In this document: piece after piece, positions 9,048 to 18,453 of the stretch
Numbering within the stretch: the first letter of the stretch is position 1
Layout of the letters: the number at the start of each line of letters is the position of its first letter
DNA from: Thermincola carboxydiphila
GTDB taxonomy: Bacteria > Bacillota > Thermincolia > Thermincolales > UBA2595
NCBI GenBank assembly: GCA_016841725.1
Contig: JAENYP010000004.1
Location: forward strand, 62,001 to 126,000
Direction of reading: 5' to 3'
DNA: 64,000 bases
Translations under genes and position numbers: made by a program
The notes under the pieces: model-generated
Database searches by the model: none
What the model saw: the letters and a program-made list of their open reading frames with translations, nothing else
Told to the model about the DNA's origin: nothing

Positions 9048-10937
9048 ATGGAATATCATGCTGGGGATTATGATGTGATCGTTATAGGTACCGGTCATGC
9101 AGGTTGTGAAGCTGCACTGGCTGCAGCAAGGATGGGGTGTCGTACTCTGGTATTGACTCTTAACTTGGAGAATGTGGCTTTTATGCCGTGCAATCCTGCT
9201 GTAGGAGGACCGGCCAAAGGCCATCTGGTAAGGGAAATTGATGCCCTGGGGGGAGAAATGGGTATTAATATTGACCATACAAATATCCAGGTAAAAATGC
9301 TGAATACGGGAAAGGGTCCGGCAGTACATGCACTGCGGGCGCAGGCAGATAAAATGGCCTACCAGGCCAGGATGAAGGCTGTGCTGGAAAACCAGGAAAG
9401 CCTGGACCTGAAACAGGCTATGGTTGAAAAGATCTTGGTGAAGGGTAATAGGATACAGGGTGTCATCACCAGAAATGGGGCGGTGTTTAATTCAAGAACA
9501 GTGATAATAACAGCCGGCACTTTTCTAAAAGGTAAAATAATAATCGGGGACACTGCATACAGCGGCGGACCTAATGGACAAGAACCCTCCCTTAAACTTA
9601 CTGACAGCTTAAGGGAGGCCGGGCTTGAGCTGGCAAGGTTTAAAACAGGAACACCGCCGAGGATACACCAGGATTCAGTTGATTTTTCTAAAATGATAAT
9701 TCAGCCGGGAGATGATAATCCACAGCGGTTTTCATTTATGGGGCAGGTAGTTCCGAGGGAACAGGTGCCCTGCTGGCTTACATATACAAGTGAAGAAACA
9801 CATAAGGTTATTAAAGAAAACTTGCACCGGTCACCATTGTACAGTGGTAAAATTGAAGGGGTAGGCCCGCGTTATTGCCCTTCAATTGAAACCAAAGTGG
9901 TGAGGTTTGCTGACAAACCCAGCCATCAGATTTTTTTAGAACCGGAAGGTTTGGAAACAAAAGAGATGTATGTTCAGGGATTCTCCACAAGTTTGCCTGA
10001 GGAAGTCCAGATTAAGATGCTGAGAACTATTCCGGGCCTGGAGAATGCTCAAATCATGAGAATAGGGTATGCTATTGAATATGATTACCTGCCCCCTACC
10101 CAGCTTAAGCTTACCCTGGAAAGCAAGCTTATCAGCGGACTCTTTTCAGCGGGACAGATAAATGGAACCTCAGGATATGAAGAGGCAGCTGCACAGGGTA
10201 TTGTTGCCGGTATTAATGCAGCATGCTATGTAAACGGAAAAGAGCCGCTTATTTTGAAACGGTCTGATGCTTATATAGGCGTCCTCATTGATGATTTGGT
10301 AACAAAAGGGACCAATGAACCGTACCGCATTATGACCTCCAGGGCGGAATACAGACTCCTTTTGAGGCAGGATAATGCTGACCTGAGACTTACTGAGTTA
10401 GGATACGGGATTGGACTGATAAAAGAAGAGCGATACCGGATATTTTGTGAGAAATGGGCAATGATTGAAAGTGAAAAAGAAAGGTTACGTAAAACCACTA
10501 TAGCAGCAGACAGCAAGGTCCAGAAATATCTTGTTGACAAAGGGAGCACCGAAATACGCCAAAACACCAGAGCAATTGACCTATTGAAAAGGCCGGAAAT
10601 CGAATACAGTGAACTGCAGCAATTTATGGGCGACTTTCCGCTTCTTCCTGAAGAAGTAGTGGAGCAGGTTGACATTCAGGTGAAATATGAAGGATATATA
10701 AAAAGACAAATGGAACAGGTGGAACGGTTTGCCAAAATGGAAAATAAAAAGATTCCGGAATGGGTGGAATATGAAAAAATAAATGGCCTGTCAAATGAAG
10801 CAAAACAAAAACTCTCTGCCATAAAACCTGGTTCTGTCGGACAAGCATCAAGAATTTCGGGAGTTTCACCGGCGGATATTTCGGTTCTCCTGGTACATAT
10901 AGAACAGAAAAACAGAAATACGGCTGTGGAGGACTAG
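9048..10937 (+). CDS. mnmG: tRNA uridine-5-carboxymethylaminomethyl modification enzyme MnmG/GidA
   Basis: FAD- and NADH-dependent partner of MnmE (629 aa, normal length). The dinucleotide-binding [10 protein letters not shown] motif is at residues 14-23. The GidA signatures [22 protein letters not shown] and [10 protein letters not shown] follow, and the C-terminal helical MnmE-interaction domain is complete. The ATG lies nine bases after the mnmE stop with AGGAG in between, so the two subunits are co-translated from one message. Confidence 0.98.
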   Translation: MEYHAGDYDVIVIGTGHAGCEAALAAARMGCRTLVLTLNLENVAFMPCNPAVGGPAKGHLVREIDALGGEMGINIDHTNIQVKMLNTGKGPAVHALRAQADKMAYQARMKAVLENQESLDLKQAMVEKILVKGNRIQGVITRNGAVFNSRTVIITAGTFLKGKIIIGDTAYSGGPNGQEPSLKLTDSLREAGLELARFKTGTPPRIHQDSVDFSKMIIQPGDDNPQRFSFMGQVVPREQVPCWLTYTSEETHKVIKENLHRSPLYSGKIEGVGPRYCPSIETKVVRFADKPSHQIFLEPEGLETKEMYVQGFSTSLPEEVQIKMLRTIPGLENAQIMRIGYAIEYDYLPPTQLKLTLESKLISGLFSAGQINGTSGYEEAAAQGIVAGINAACYVNGKEPLILKRSDAYIGVLIDDLVTKGTNEPYRIMTSRAEYRLLLRQDNADLRLTELGYGIGLIKEERYRIFCEKWAMIESEKERLRKTTIAADSKVQKYLVDKGSTEIRQNTRAIDLLKRPEIEYSELQQFMGDFPLLPEEVVEQVDIQVKYEGYIKRQMEQVERFAKMENKKIPEWVEYEKINGLSNEAKQKLSAIKPGSVGQASRISGVSPADISVLLVHIEQKNRNTAVED

Positions 10938-10940
10938 AAA

Positions 10941-11684
10941 ATGCAAAAGACGCTCGAGAGTATTATTTATGAAGGGTCGAAAGCGCTTGGCATAACTCTG
11001 ACAAAAGAGGAAGTAGAACTTTATTTTAAGTATCTGGAAATTCTCCTGGAGTGGAATGAAAAATTCAATCTTACTGCGATTGTGAAACCTGAAGAAGTAC
11101 TTAAAAAACATTTTTTGGATAGCATTGCTCCTCTTCCATTAATCAGCGAAAGAAAACCTAGAGCCGTGATTGATATAGGTACAGGGGCCGGATTCCCAGG
11201 TGTACCGCTAAAAATAGCTTTCAGGGAAATTGAGTCCATGAAAAAAACAAGTGTAGTCTTGCTGGATTCTTTAAAAAAAAGGGTGCGGTTTTTAGAACAC
11301 CTGATTACTGAACTGAGACTGGATAATATCAATCCAGTACATGGCAGGGCTGAGGATTTCGGGCAACAGCAGGGATACAGGGAAAGTTATGATATAGCTG
11401 TTTCGCGGGCAGTTTCAGGTTTGGCTGTATTGGCCGAATACTGTCTGCCCTTCGTAAGGGTAAATGGAATCTTCATCGCCTATAAAGGACCAAACATCAA
11501 CGAAGAAATTCGGGAGGGAGAAAAAGCTATCGGCATTTTAGGCGGCAGGATTACAGAAGTAAAAGAGGTTAAGCTGCCGGGTATGGATCAGAGTCGCTGT
11601 ATTGTAATTATAGAAAAAGTAGTTTCCACTCCGGAGAAGTATCCAAGAAAGGCAGGCATGCCTGAAAAAAAACCTCTGTCTTAA
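10941..11684 (+). CDS. rsmG: 16S rRNA (guanine527-N7)-methyltransferase RsmG
   Basis: SAM-dependent methyltransferase (247 aa) acting on G527 of 16S rRNA. The SAM-binding motif DIGTGAGFPGVPL is at residues 78-90, and the family stretch NLTAIVKPEEVLKKHFLDS is upstream of it. It starts three bases after the mnmG stop. A terminator follows at 11716. In Bacillus the next gene is noc; here no noc is present before parA. Confidence 0.97.
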   Translation: MQKTLESIIYEGSKALGITLTKEEVELYFKYLEILLEWNEKFNLTAIVKPEEVLKKHFLDSIAPLPLISERKPRAVIDIGTGAGFPGVPLKIAFREIESMKKTSVVLLDSLKKRVRFLEHLITELRLDNINPVHGRAEDFGQQQGYRESYDIAVSRAVSGLAVLAEYCLPFVRVNGIFIAYKGPNINEEIREGEKAIGILGGRITEVKEVKLPGMDQSRCIVIIEKVVSTPEKYPRKAGMPEKKPLS

Positions 11685-12070
11685 ACAATAAAATTATCTT
11701 TCCGGATTTTGAGGTGGTGTATCCAAACCAAAAGGGGTACACCCTATTTTTTTTGCGCAGCAAAAAGAGCCCGACAGCGAACAAGTGTTCCCACATTAAA
11801 TTGCCATATAATGCCTCAAAATGACAGGGTTAAGGGTAAGGCCTTTATCAGTGGGGTTTCATTCTCAAAAGGGAAAAAGAGCACAACCGGCTATGGTGTA
11901 AATAAATGGTAATTACTGCTGTTTGACGCAGATGCGGTTTATGTAGAAATTTGCAGAAATCTGAAAAAAAGCTGATATAATTTAATTATAAAATGAATTA
12001 TGAAGGATATTAAAAATATCATGTGGAATTAAGAGTTAAAACAGGGTTATGATTGGATGGTGCGAAAGAG
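11685..12070. other. Intergenic region between rsmG and parA
   Basis: A terminator occupies 11716-11754. The rest (11755-12070) has no convincing gene: the one open frame through it starts inside the terminator, lacks a ribosome-binding site and resembles no protein I know. A possible parA promoter has TTGCAG at 11951-11956 and TATAAT at 11976-11981, but the 19-base spacer is long. Confidence 0.6.
11716..11754 (+). terminator. Intrinsic terminator after rsmG
   Basis: A GGTGTATCC stem (11716-11724) pairs with GGGTACACC (11735-11743, one wobble), and is followed by TATTTTTTTT. It ends the mnmE-mnmG-rsmG unit. Confidence 0.8.
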
Positions 12071-12832
12071 ATGGGAAGGGTCATTGCGGTTGCAAACCAA
12101 AAAGGCGGTGTAGCTAAAACAACGACTGCCGTTAATCTTGCTGCTTGTGTAGCAGCACAGGGAAAGAAAGTGCTGTTAATAGATATTGACCCACAGGGCA
12201 ATGCCTCAAGTGGATTAGGATTGGACAAAAACAGCCTGACTTATTGTATTTATGATGTATTAATTAACAGTTTACCTGTTGAGAGTGTTACGTGTAAAGT
12301 TGAAATTGAAGGACTGGAAGTCGTACCTGCAACAATACAGTTAGCGGGTGCAGAGATTGAACTGGTAACTGCAATTTCCAGAGAAGTAAAACTAAAAAAG
12401 GCAATCCAAGGTATCAGGGAGAAATACGATTATTTTTTTATCGATTGCCCCCCATCTCTGGGACTATTAACAATAAATGCCCTTACCGCAGCTGATTCCA
12501 TATTGATTCCAATTCAGTGTGAATATTATGCTTTGGAGGGACTTGGCCAATTAATGAACACTATTGAACTCATTAAGAAACACCTTAACAGCGGATTGGA
12601 AATTGAGGGTGTGCTGCTGACAATGTTTGATGCCAGGACTAACCTTTCTATACAGGTGGTCGAGGAAGTCAAGTCATATTTCAAAAACAAGGTTTACAGT
12701 ACTATTATTCCGAGAAATGTTAGGCTAAGCGAGGCTCCGAGTCATGGTAAACCAATAATAATTTATGACCCCAGGTCAAGGGGAGCTGAAGTCTATCAGG
12801 AACTGGCGAAGGAAGTGACAGAGATTGAATAA
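12071..12832 (+). CDS. parA: Chromosome-partitioning ATPase ParA/Soj
   Basis: Deviant-Walker ATPase (253 aa) of the chromosome-segregation system. The ATP site KGGVAKTT is at residues 11-18; the second variable position is Ala instead of the more common Gly but fits the KGGxxKT pattern. The DIDPQGNASSGLG motif follows. The frame opens at TTG 12053, but ATG 12071 gives the family start MGRVIAVANQ and the usual 253 residues. Its ribosome-binding site is weak. It overlaps parB. Confidence 0.95.
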   Translation: MGRVIAVANQKGGVAKTTTAVNLAACVAAQGKKVLLIDIDPQGNASSGLGLDKNSLTYCIYDVLINSLPVESVTCKVEIEGLEVVPATIQLAGAEIELVTAISREVKLKKAIQGIREKYDYFFIDCPPSLGLLTINALTAADSILIPIQCEYYALEGLGQLMNTIELIKKHLNSGLEIEGVLLTMFDARTNLSIQVVEEVKSYFKNKVYSTIIPRNVRLSEAPSHGKPIIIYDPRSRGAEVYQELAKEVTEIE

Positions 12833-13688
12833 AAAGGGACTTGGCAAAGGCCTGCAGGCATTATTACCTGCTACAATGGATGATTCCAGTGAAATAGGAA
12901 AAGTAGTCGAATTACCGATAGCAAACATAAGGGTTAACCAAAAACAGCCCAGAACAGTATTTGATGATGAAAAACTAAATGAGCTTGCTTTATCCATAAA
13001 GGAGCATGGAGTTGTCCAACCGATAATAGTAAGGAAAACAGGCAATGGGATTTATGAGATAGTGGCGGGAGAAAGAAGATGGAGAGCTTGCCGGAAAATA
13101 GGGGTAAAAAACATTCCTGCTATAATTAAGGATCTTGATGAAAAAGAGACCACAGAAATAGCTCTCATTGAAAATATCCAAAGAGAGGATTTAAACCCGA
13201 TTGAAGAGGCTTCCGCATACAAAACACTCATTGACCAGTTTGGACTTACTCAGGAAGAGCTTTCTAACAGAGTTGGCAAGAGCAGGCCTTTTATTGCCAA
13301 CACTTTAAGGCTGCTGGCGCTTCCAAAGAGACTCCGGGATCTTGTTTCATATGGTAAAATTTCTGCTGGGCATGCCAGGGCCTTGTTGAGCATTCAAAAA
13401 GAAAGAGAACAGGAAGTGCTGGCAGAAAAAATTATTAAGCACGGCTTATCGGTAAGGCAGACGGAAAAAACAGTTCAGGACATGGTGCAGGCAAAGAAGG
13501 GGAAAAGAGCACCGGGACCTGCGGAAGATCCGATCTTAAATGAAATCGAACAACGGTTGAAGACCAGATTTAGCACTAAGGTTCAAATTAAGGATAGGAA
13601 TAAAAAGGGGTCAATCGAGATAGAGTACTATGGTGAAGAGGAATTGCAGAGGCTTATAGAGCTGTTGCTAGGGGATGTTGAACTTTAA
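12825..13688 (+). CDS. parB: Chromosome-partitioning protein ParB/Spo0J
   Basis: CTPase clamp and parS-binding protein (287 aa). It opens MNKKGLGKGLQALLP, has the ParB N-terminal domain with the CTP-binding GERRWRACR motif around residues 81-89, a central helix-turn-helix region (QEELSNRVGKSRPFIANTLR) and a C-terminal dimerisation domain. It starts at TTG 12825, overlapping the parA stop, so the pair is translationally coupled. Two perfect parS sites lie a few bases downstream. Confidence 0.97.
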   Translation: MNKKGLGKGLQALLPATMDDSSEIGKVVELPIANIRVNQKQPRTVFDDEKLNELALSIKEHGVVQPIIVRKTGNGIYEIVAGERRWRACRKIGVKNIPAIIKDLDEKETTEIALIENIQREDLNPIEEASAYKTLIDQFGLTQEELSNRVGKSRPFIANTLRLLALPKRLRDLVSYGKISAGHARALLSIQKEREQEVLAEKIIKHGLSVRQTEKTVQDMVQAKKGKRAPGPAEDPILNEIEQRLKTRFSTKVQIKDRNKKGSIEIEYYGEEELQRLIELLLGDVEL

Positions 13689-13690
13689 AA

Positions 13691-13706
13691 TGTTTCACGT
13701 GAAACA
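13691..13706. promoter_or_regulatory. parS site 1
   Basis: Exact 16-bp palindrome TGTTTCACGTGAAACA, the canonical Firmicute parS sequence bound by ParB. It starts three bases after the parB stop codon. Confidence 0.97.
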
Positions 13707-13718
13707 ACAAAGTCCCAT

Positions 13719-13734
13719 TGTTTCACGTGAAACA
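13719..13734. promoter_or_regulatory. parS site 2
   Basis: A second exact copy of TGTTTCACGTGAAACA, 12 bases after the first. Tandem parS sites near oriC act as the ParB loading and segregation centre. Confidence 0.97.
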
Positions 13735-13740
13735 AACATT

Positions 13741-13775
13741 AAAAGTAACCACCCGTACGGGTGGTTACTTTTGTT
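13741..13775. terminator. Palindromic terminator after parB
   Basis: Positions 13741-13772 form a perfect 32-base palindrome centred on GTAC, flanked by A- and T-runs. It can act as an intrinsic terminator on the plus strand after parAB. Confidence 0.8.
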
Positions 13776-13808
13776 AAGAGATTATCAGGTCTTGTTTGGA
13801 GGTATATG

Positions 13809-14954
13809 ATGATATATTTGGATAATGCAGCTACAACCTGGCCTAAACCTGAGCGAACCATAACATCAATGGCTGATTGCATTAGAAATAGCGGCGCCAA
13901 CCCCGGCAGGGGTGGTCATAAGATGTCACTTGCGGCAGGCAGGCTGATTTACAATGCCCGTGAACTGCTGGCAAAACTATTTAATGTTGACAATCCTTCG
14001 AGGGTTATTTTCACCGGTAATGCAACAGAGTCTCTAAATCTGGTATTAAAGGGCATTCTTAAGCCCGGTAGTCATGTTATTACCAGTTCCATGGAACATA
14101 ATGCAGTGGCCCGTCCTTTACATTTCCTAAAGAGCCAAGGCATTGAAGTAAGTGAGGTAGAATGTTCACCTGCGGGGTTCATGGATCCTGTGGATGTAGA
14201 GAAGTCAATAAGAAAAAACACAACTGCAATCGTTGTCCTGCACGCCTCCAACGTAAACGGTGCTATAATGCCGGTTGAGAGCCTGGGCGAAATTGCCTCT
14301 AAACACGGCATCAAATTCGTCTTAGACGCAGCACAGACGGCCGGCCTGCTGGATATCGACGTGAAAAAACTGCGTGTTGACGCTCTTGCATTTACAGGAC
14401 ACAAAGGTTTGTACGGTCCCCAGGGCACCGGGGGTCTCTTTATAAGAGAGGGATTGGAAATTATGCCTTTATTACAGGGGGGCACGGGCAGTAAATCCGA
14501 GTCGCTGGACCAGCCGGTTGATTTCCCGGATAGGTTTGAAAGCGGGACTCCGAATACTCCTGGCATTGTCGGTTTGGCAGAAGGAGTTAGGGTTATTACG
14601 GAAAAAGGGCTCGAAGAAATAAGGAAACATGAAAACATTCTTCTGAGACGGTTTCTTGATGGACTTGAACAAATAAAACAAATTCAGGTATACGGACCCT
14701 GTAATCCGAAACTGCAGGTTCCTGTGGTATCTATAAACGTCAAAGATCAGGACTCCTCAGAGATTGCCTTTATCCTTGACAAGGTTTTTGATATTGCCAG
14801 CCGCAGCGGCCTGCATTGTTCCCCACAGGCACATAAAACAATCGGCACCCTCAATCAGGGTACCGTAAGGTTCAGCTTTTCTATGTACAATACAATAGAT
14901 GACGTTGACAAGACGCTTCATGCCCTTGAAGAAATAATAGCAGAGATGCATTAA
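13809..14954 (+). CDS. Cysteine desulfurase-like class V aminotransferase
   Basis: PLP enzyme (381 aa) resembling the CsdA/SufS-related family TIGR01977. It begins MIYLDNAATTWPKP and carries NPGRGGHKMS. The PLP lysine is in FTGHKGLYGP (K199), and a conserved cysteine in SGLHCSPQAH near the C-terminus would carry the persulfide. Two ATGs (13806 and 13809) are possible; 13809 is better spaced from GGAGG. It is convergent with larB (four-base overlap of stops). The physiological sulfur acceptor is unknown; supply of sulfur to neighbouring LarE chemistry is only a speculation. Confidence 0.88.
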   Translation: MIYLDNAATTWPKPERTITSMADCIRNSGANPGRGGHKMSLAAGRLIYNARELLAKLFNVDNPSRVIFTGNATESLNLVLKGILKPGSHVITSSMEHNAVARPLHFLKSQGIEVSEVECSPAGFMDPVDVEKSIRKNTTAIVVLHASNVNGAIMPVESLGEIASKHGIKFVLDAAQTAGLLDIDVKKLRVDALAFTGHKGLYGPQGTGGLFIREGLEIMPLLQGGTGSKSESLDQPVDFPDRFESGTPNTPGIVGLAEGVRVITEKGLEEIRKHENILLRRFLDGLEQIKQIQVYGPCNPKLQVPVVSINVKDQDSSEIAFILDKVFDIASRSGLHCSPQAHKTIGTLNQGTVRFSFSMYNTIDDVDKTLHALEEIIAEMH

Positions 14955-15709
14955 TTTTTTTCTGCTAGACGAGTAATTGAAGTGGCCATTGCGGCAGCAC
15001 CGAAACCGTTATCTATATTAACAACCGCAATTCCGGAAGCACAGGAATTAAGCATAGCCAAAAGCGCGGCCAGGCCTCCAAAACTGGCTCCATATCCTAC
15101 ACTGGTCGGAACCGCAATTAAGGGAACATCCACCAAGCCGGCAACCACACTGGCCAGTGCGCCTTCCATTCCAGCTGTCACTATTATTACTGCGGCTTTC
15201 ATGATAAGTTCATGATGACTGAAGAGACGGTGAATTCCGGCGACTCCGACATCATAAAGCCTGGTAACATTCCCTCCCATTATTTCCGCAGTAACTGCTG
15301 CCTCTTCCGCTGTCGGAAGGTCGGCAGTGCCGGCGCTAATCACCAGGATGGGGCTCTTGTATTTAGGCACAGCCTCTTTTTCAACGGTGATACAACGGGC
15401 GAGCTCGTGATATTGGGCTTCGGGACAGGCATTGTTTACGGCATTATAAACATCCCGGGATGCCCTGGTTGCCAGAACATTGCTGTTGCAGTCAGCAAGT
15501 TTCGTGAAGATTTGAGAAACCTGCAAACTGGTCTTGCCCTCACAGAAGATGACTTCAGGGAACCCAATCCTAAGGTTTCGATGGTGGTCAAGTTTGGCAT
15601 AACCAATGTCTTCGAAAGGAAGCATTTTGAGTTTTTCCAGGGCGGTATCAGTATCTATCTGGCCGTTCTGCAACCGGTCCAGCAGGTCGCGCAAAAAACT
15701 ACTGTCCAT
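14951..15709 (-). CDS. larB: Nickel-pincer cofactor biosynthesis protein LarB
   Basis: Carboxylase/hydrolase (252 aa) that converts nicotinic acid adenine dinucleotide to the dicarboxylated mononucleotide, the first step of the nickel-pincer nucleotide used by lactate racemase-type enzymes. The AIR-carboxylase-like C-terminal domain has VISAGTADLPTAEEAA, VTAGMEGALASVVAG and PTSVGYGASFGGLAAL. The ATG at 15709 has GGAGGAG seven bases upstream; an ATG nine codons earlier lacks this. It overlaps the end of larE by 11 bases. No larA or larC is in the window. Confidence 0.93.
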   Translation of the reverse strand: MDSSFLRDLLDRLQNGQIDTDTALEKLKMLPFEDIGYAKLDHHRNLRIGFPEVIFCEGKTSLQVSQIFTKLADCNSNVLATRASRDVYNAVNNACPEAQYHELARCITVEKEAVPKYKSPILVISAGTADLPTAEEAAVTAEIMGGNVTRLYDVGVAGIHRLFSHHELIMKAAVIIVTAGMEGALASVVAGLVDVPLIAVPTSVGYGASFGGLAALLAMLNSCASGIAVVNIDNGFGAAAMATSITRLAEKN

Positions 15710-16526
15710 ATCGGGTCTCCTCCGGAAGCATCTCATTAAAACTGCCGCTTCTCAAGCCTTTCAAATCAACAGAAACATATTTAAAACCAATAGCCTCAAG
15801 TTTCTTAATTATTTTTGGCCTCAAACTCTCTGAGAGGATTTCATCAATAATGCGTAATGGGACTTCAATTCGAGCCAGGCTGCCATGATGCCGCACCCTT
15901 AAGTCTTTGATTCCCAATGACCTTAAAAATGTTTCTGCCTGGTCTATTTGCCTCAGTTTTTCACGGGTAATTGGCTGGCCATAAGGGATCCTCGAGCTAA
16001 GACAAGGCATCCCGGGTTTGTCCCAGTTGGGCAGCCCAAGGTCCCGGCATATTTGCCTGATTTCAGCTTTTGATAATCCTGCTTCCTGAAGCGGGCTCCT
16101 GATACCAAGTTCTCTGGCTGCCTTGGCCCCTGGACGATAATCACTTATATCATCAGCATTGGAACCATCCACAACAAAATTCAGCCCGTAATCAGCAGCA
16201 AGGGCCTTCAGCTTCATGAACAGCACTGTTTTGCAGTGATAACAGCGGTCCGGAGGATTTTTGACAAACAGTTCATTTTCCATTTCTTCTGTGTCTATAA
16301 CGATGTGCCTAACACCGATTAACTGCGCCATTTTTCGGGCGTTTTCCATTTCGGCTGCAGGATAGGTTTCGGAAGCTGCGGTAACGGCAAGTACATTGCT
16401 GCTCCCCAGCACTTCTGCTGCCGATTTGAGCACCAGTGTGCTGTCAACTCCCCCCGAAAAGGCAACCAGTACGGTCCCCATATTAAGCAATCGTTCCTGT
16501 AAGCTGCGGGAAATGATATTTGCCAT
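15699..16526 (-). CDS. larE: ATP-dependent sulfur transferase LarE
   Basis: PP-loop enzyme (275 aa) that adds sulfur to the LarB product. The PP-loop SGGVDS is at residues 24-29. The sulfur-donor position, Cys175, is in PGMPCLSSR. This version also has a CxxC pair (C95 and C98 in DRCYHCK), the set of three cysteines associated with LarE proteins that hold an iron-sulfur cluster rather than sacrificing a single cysteine. The ATG has ACGGAGGT upstream. It is the first gene of the larE-larB operon. Confidence 0.93.
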   Translation of the reverse strand: MANIISRSLQERLLNMGTVLVAFSGGVDSTLVLKSAAEVLGSSNVLAVTAASETYPAAEMENARKMAQLIGVRHIVIDTEEMENELFVKNPPDRCYHCKTVLFMKLKALAADYGLNFVVDGSNADDISDYRPGAKAARELGIRSPLQEAGLSKAEIRQICRDLGLPNWDKPGMPCLSSRIPYGQPITREKLRQIDQAETFLRSLGIKDLRVRHHGSLARIEVPLRIIDEILSESLRPKIIKKLEAIGFKYVSVDLKGLRSGSFNEMLPEETRYGQ

Positions 16527-16705
16527 AATTTAATGTTACCTCCGTAAAACATGCGAAATAATGTGTTTACATTTTAATACAGGGCTAACAGGTTGTCAAA
16601 TAAACATAATAATATTAGCAAAAAACAACCTGGGGCAAGAGGATTTTGTCGTCAAATGTTGAAAATTAATAGGGCTAACAATTTTGGGGAGGCGGAATCA
16701 AATAA

Positions 16706-17218
16706 ATGGAACAAGCCCTTATATTTATCCAGGACAATAATGATATTCTTACTCTTATCGCTTTATCTGTTGCGGCCATATCACTATTATTAATGTTTAT
16801 CAATTTGTTTCGGGCAGGCCGCCTGGTGAAAAAGTATAAGATGATGATGAGAGGAGCCCAGGGGCAGGACCTGGAGAAAATGTTAAGCTCATATATGACC
16901 AAAGTGGATGCTTCCCTTGCAAAGACAGAAGAAGTAAGGCAGGCATATACTGAAATCATGGGAATGGCAAAAAATTCCATACAAAACGTGGCTGTTGTCA
17001 GGTACAATGCCTTTGATGATACAGGGAGCGACCTTAGCTTTGCCGTGGCGCTGCTTGATCACAGAGGTAACGGGTTGGTTATCAGCAGCCTCTTTGGCAG
17101 GAATGAAACCCGTACCTATGCAAAGCCTGTCAGTAACGGCGCGTCAGACTACCTCTTGTCCGGTGAAGAGGAACAGGCCATCAAAAAGGCCCTTAATAAG
17201 GCCCTTAATAAGGGATAA
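16706..17218 (+). CDS. DUF4446 membrane-anchored protein
   Basis: Protein of 170 aa with one N-terminal membrane segment (about residues 14-34), a short coiled region, and a soluble C-terminal domain with NVAVVRYNAFDDTGSDLSFA and SSLFGRNETRTYAKP, the hallmarks of DUF4446. The family is common near the origin of Clostridia and its function is unknown. The 3' end contains a short tandem duplication (12-base unit) encoding repeated ALNK residues. The ATG at 16706 has GGGGAGG about 13 bases upstream, a long spacing. Confidence 0.85.
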   Translation: MEQALIFIQDNNDILTLIALSVAAISLLLMFINLFRAGRLVKKYKMMMRGAQGQDLEKMLSSYMTKVDASLAKTEEVRQAYTEIMGMAKNSIQNVAVVRYNAFDDTGSDLSFAVALLDHRGNGLVISSLFGRNETRTYAKPVSNGASDYLLSGEEEQAIKKALNKALNKG

Positions 17219-17286
17219 CCCTATTCAGAATAAATGGCTGCCTTCTTGAGAAAAATAAAGAAAATTATTATCAGGAGGCACTGGAA

Positions 17287-17577
17287 ATGCCATTAACTGT
17301 TGCGGTTCAAAATGGGCTGGGGGATATTGCTGCTGCCCTCAGAGAGCGGGGATATAATGTGGTCAGCATGGACGATGATATCGGACCTGTTGACGTGATT
17401 GTATACTCAGGGGTATCCAATGACCTTACAGTGTTTGATACTGTTGATTACTATGGTGACGGAACGACAATGGGTGTCAGCAACCCTTCCGGGGTCATGT
17501 TGGTTAATGCCCACAGCCATTCCCCGGCACAGGTGGTTACTCTAATCAACCACCGATTTGGCCGGTTGGAGGGATAA
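17287..17577 (+). CDS. YkuS-like UPF0180 family protein
   Basis: Small soluble protein (96 aa) related to the UPF0180/YkuS family. It has a single-domain N-terminus beginning MPLTVAVQNGLGDIAAALRE, a VDVIVYSG stretch and a C-terminal VNAHSHSPAQVV. AGGAGG lies just upstream. It is only three bases from the next gene, so the two form an operon. Function is not established for the family. Confidence 0.8.
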   Translation: MPLTVAVQNGLGDIAAALRERGYNVVSMDDDIGPVDVIVYSGVSNDLTVFDTVDYYGDGTTMGVSNPSGVMLVNAHSHSPAQVVTLINHRFGRLEG

Positions 17578-17580
17578 TTA

Positions 17581-18237
17581 GTGCTTTTTCTAGACCGTAG
17601 AGATGCCGGAATAAAACTTGCCTCTGTATTAAAAAAATACCAAGGTGAAAATGCGATAGTTCTGGGTATACCACGGGGCGGTATTGTACTGGCTGCCGAA
17701 GCTGCCCAAGTCCTCGAAGCACCCATGGATGTAATTATTCCGCGGAAAATCGGCGCTCCACACAATCCTGAAGTGGCTGTTGGCGCAGTTGCTCCTGATG
17801 GGACCATTATTACAGATGACTATATGCTGAGAGTATTGGAGGTTTCACAGAAACAGGCAGAAAACCTGGCCGCTTCAGTCTCCGAAGAGATTCACCGCCG
17901 GGAAGGTGTGTACCGAAAGGGCAGGTCTGCACCTGATTTGCAGGGAAAAACGGTAATCGTGGTTGATGATGGGATTGCTACCGGATTTACAGTCAGGGCT
18001 GCCCTCAAATCACTCAGAAAAGCGGTTCCTTCCCGACTGATATTGGCAGTTCCGGTTATGCCTGCAGATACAGCCGGGGTTTTGAAAGAAATGGTTGATG
18101 ACCTGGTTTGTCTGCATATAGCAGAAAATTTCAGTGCTGTAGGACAATTTTACAGTGAGTTCACCCAGACTACAGATGATGAAGTAATTCAGTTATTAGA
18201 GGAGAATAATAGCAAAATAAAAACGGGGTCATCATAG
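17581..18237 (+). CDS. Phosphoribosyltransferase-domain protein
   Basis: Type I PRTase fold protein (218 aa). The PRPP-binding loop VIVVDDGIATGFTVRAAL is at about residues 122-139, and GIPRGGIVLA forms the N-terminal PP-loop. This is the stand-alone subfamily often annotated as a predicted phosphoribosyltransferase; its substrate is unknown. The start is GTG after GGAGGG. The last codons form part of a terminator, and the gene converges on the small minus-strand gene at 18232. Confidence 0.85.
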   Translation: MLFLDRRDAGIKLASVLKKYQGENAIVLGIPRGGIVLAAEAAQVLEAPMDVIIPRKIGAPHNPEVAVGAVAPDGTIITDDYMLRVLEVSQKQAENLAASVSEEIHRREGVYRKGRSAPDLQGKTVIVVDDGIATGFTVRAALKSLRKAVPSRLILAVPVMPADTAGVLKEMVDDLVCLHIAENFSAVGQFYSEFTQTTDDEVIQLLEENNSKIKTGSS

Positions 18238-18250
18238 ACCTCGTTTTTTA
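18219..18250. terminator. Terminator at the phosphoribosyltransferase 3' end
   Basis: AAAACGGGGTC (18220-18230) pairs with GACCTCGTTTT (18237-18247, one wobble) around a six-base loop, with T-runs on both strands. It can serve both converging genes. Confidence 0.75.
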
Positions 18251-18441
18251 CCTGTATTTGCATGGTCCAGTGGTCGTCCGGTTTTTGTCTTGTTTTCCTC
18301 ATCCAGAACGGCCAGGGCCTCATCCATGCTGTCTGTGTAGTCTGAAAAGAACGTGTTTGCCTGTGCTTCCGAAAACACCGGAAGCTCCTGATTTGTATTC
18401 ATTTTTGAACCTATTCGGGATGAGCGGCTGCTTTTTTCCAT
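18232..18441 (-). CDS. Small hypothetical protein
   Basis: An open frame of 69 aa, rich in charged and polar residues, with no membrane segment, cysteine motif or family I recognise. The start is supported by AAAGGAGAGGG about five bases before the ATG. It is 12 bases downstream of the 131-aa gene on the same strand, so the pair look like one operon. Its 3' end overlaps the terminator shared with the converging phosphoribosyltransferase. Function unknown. Confidence 0.6.
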   Translation of the reverse strand: MEKSSRSSRIGSKMNTNQELPVFSEAQANTFFSDYTDSMDEALAVLDEENKTKTGRPLDHANTGKKRGL

Positions 18442-18453
18442 AATCCCTCTCCT

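Noticed and set aside
11709-11912. 67-codon frame between rsmG and parA, possible Noc or small gene
   Set aside because: It starts inside the rsmG terminator, lacks a ribosome-binding site and resembles nothing known.
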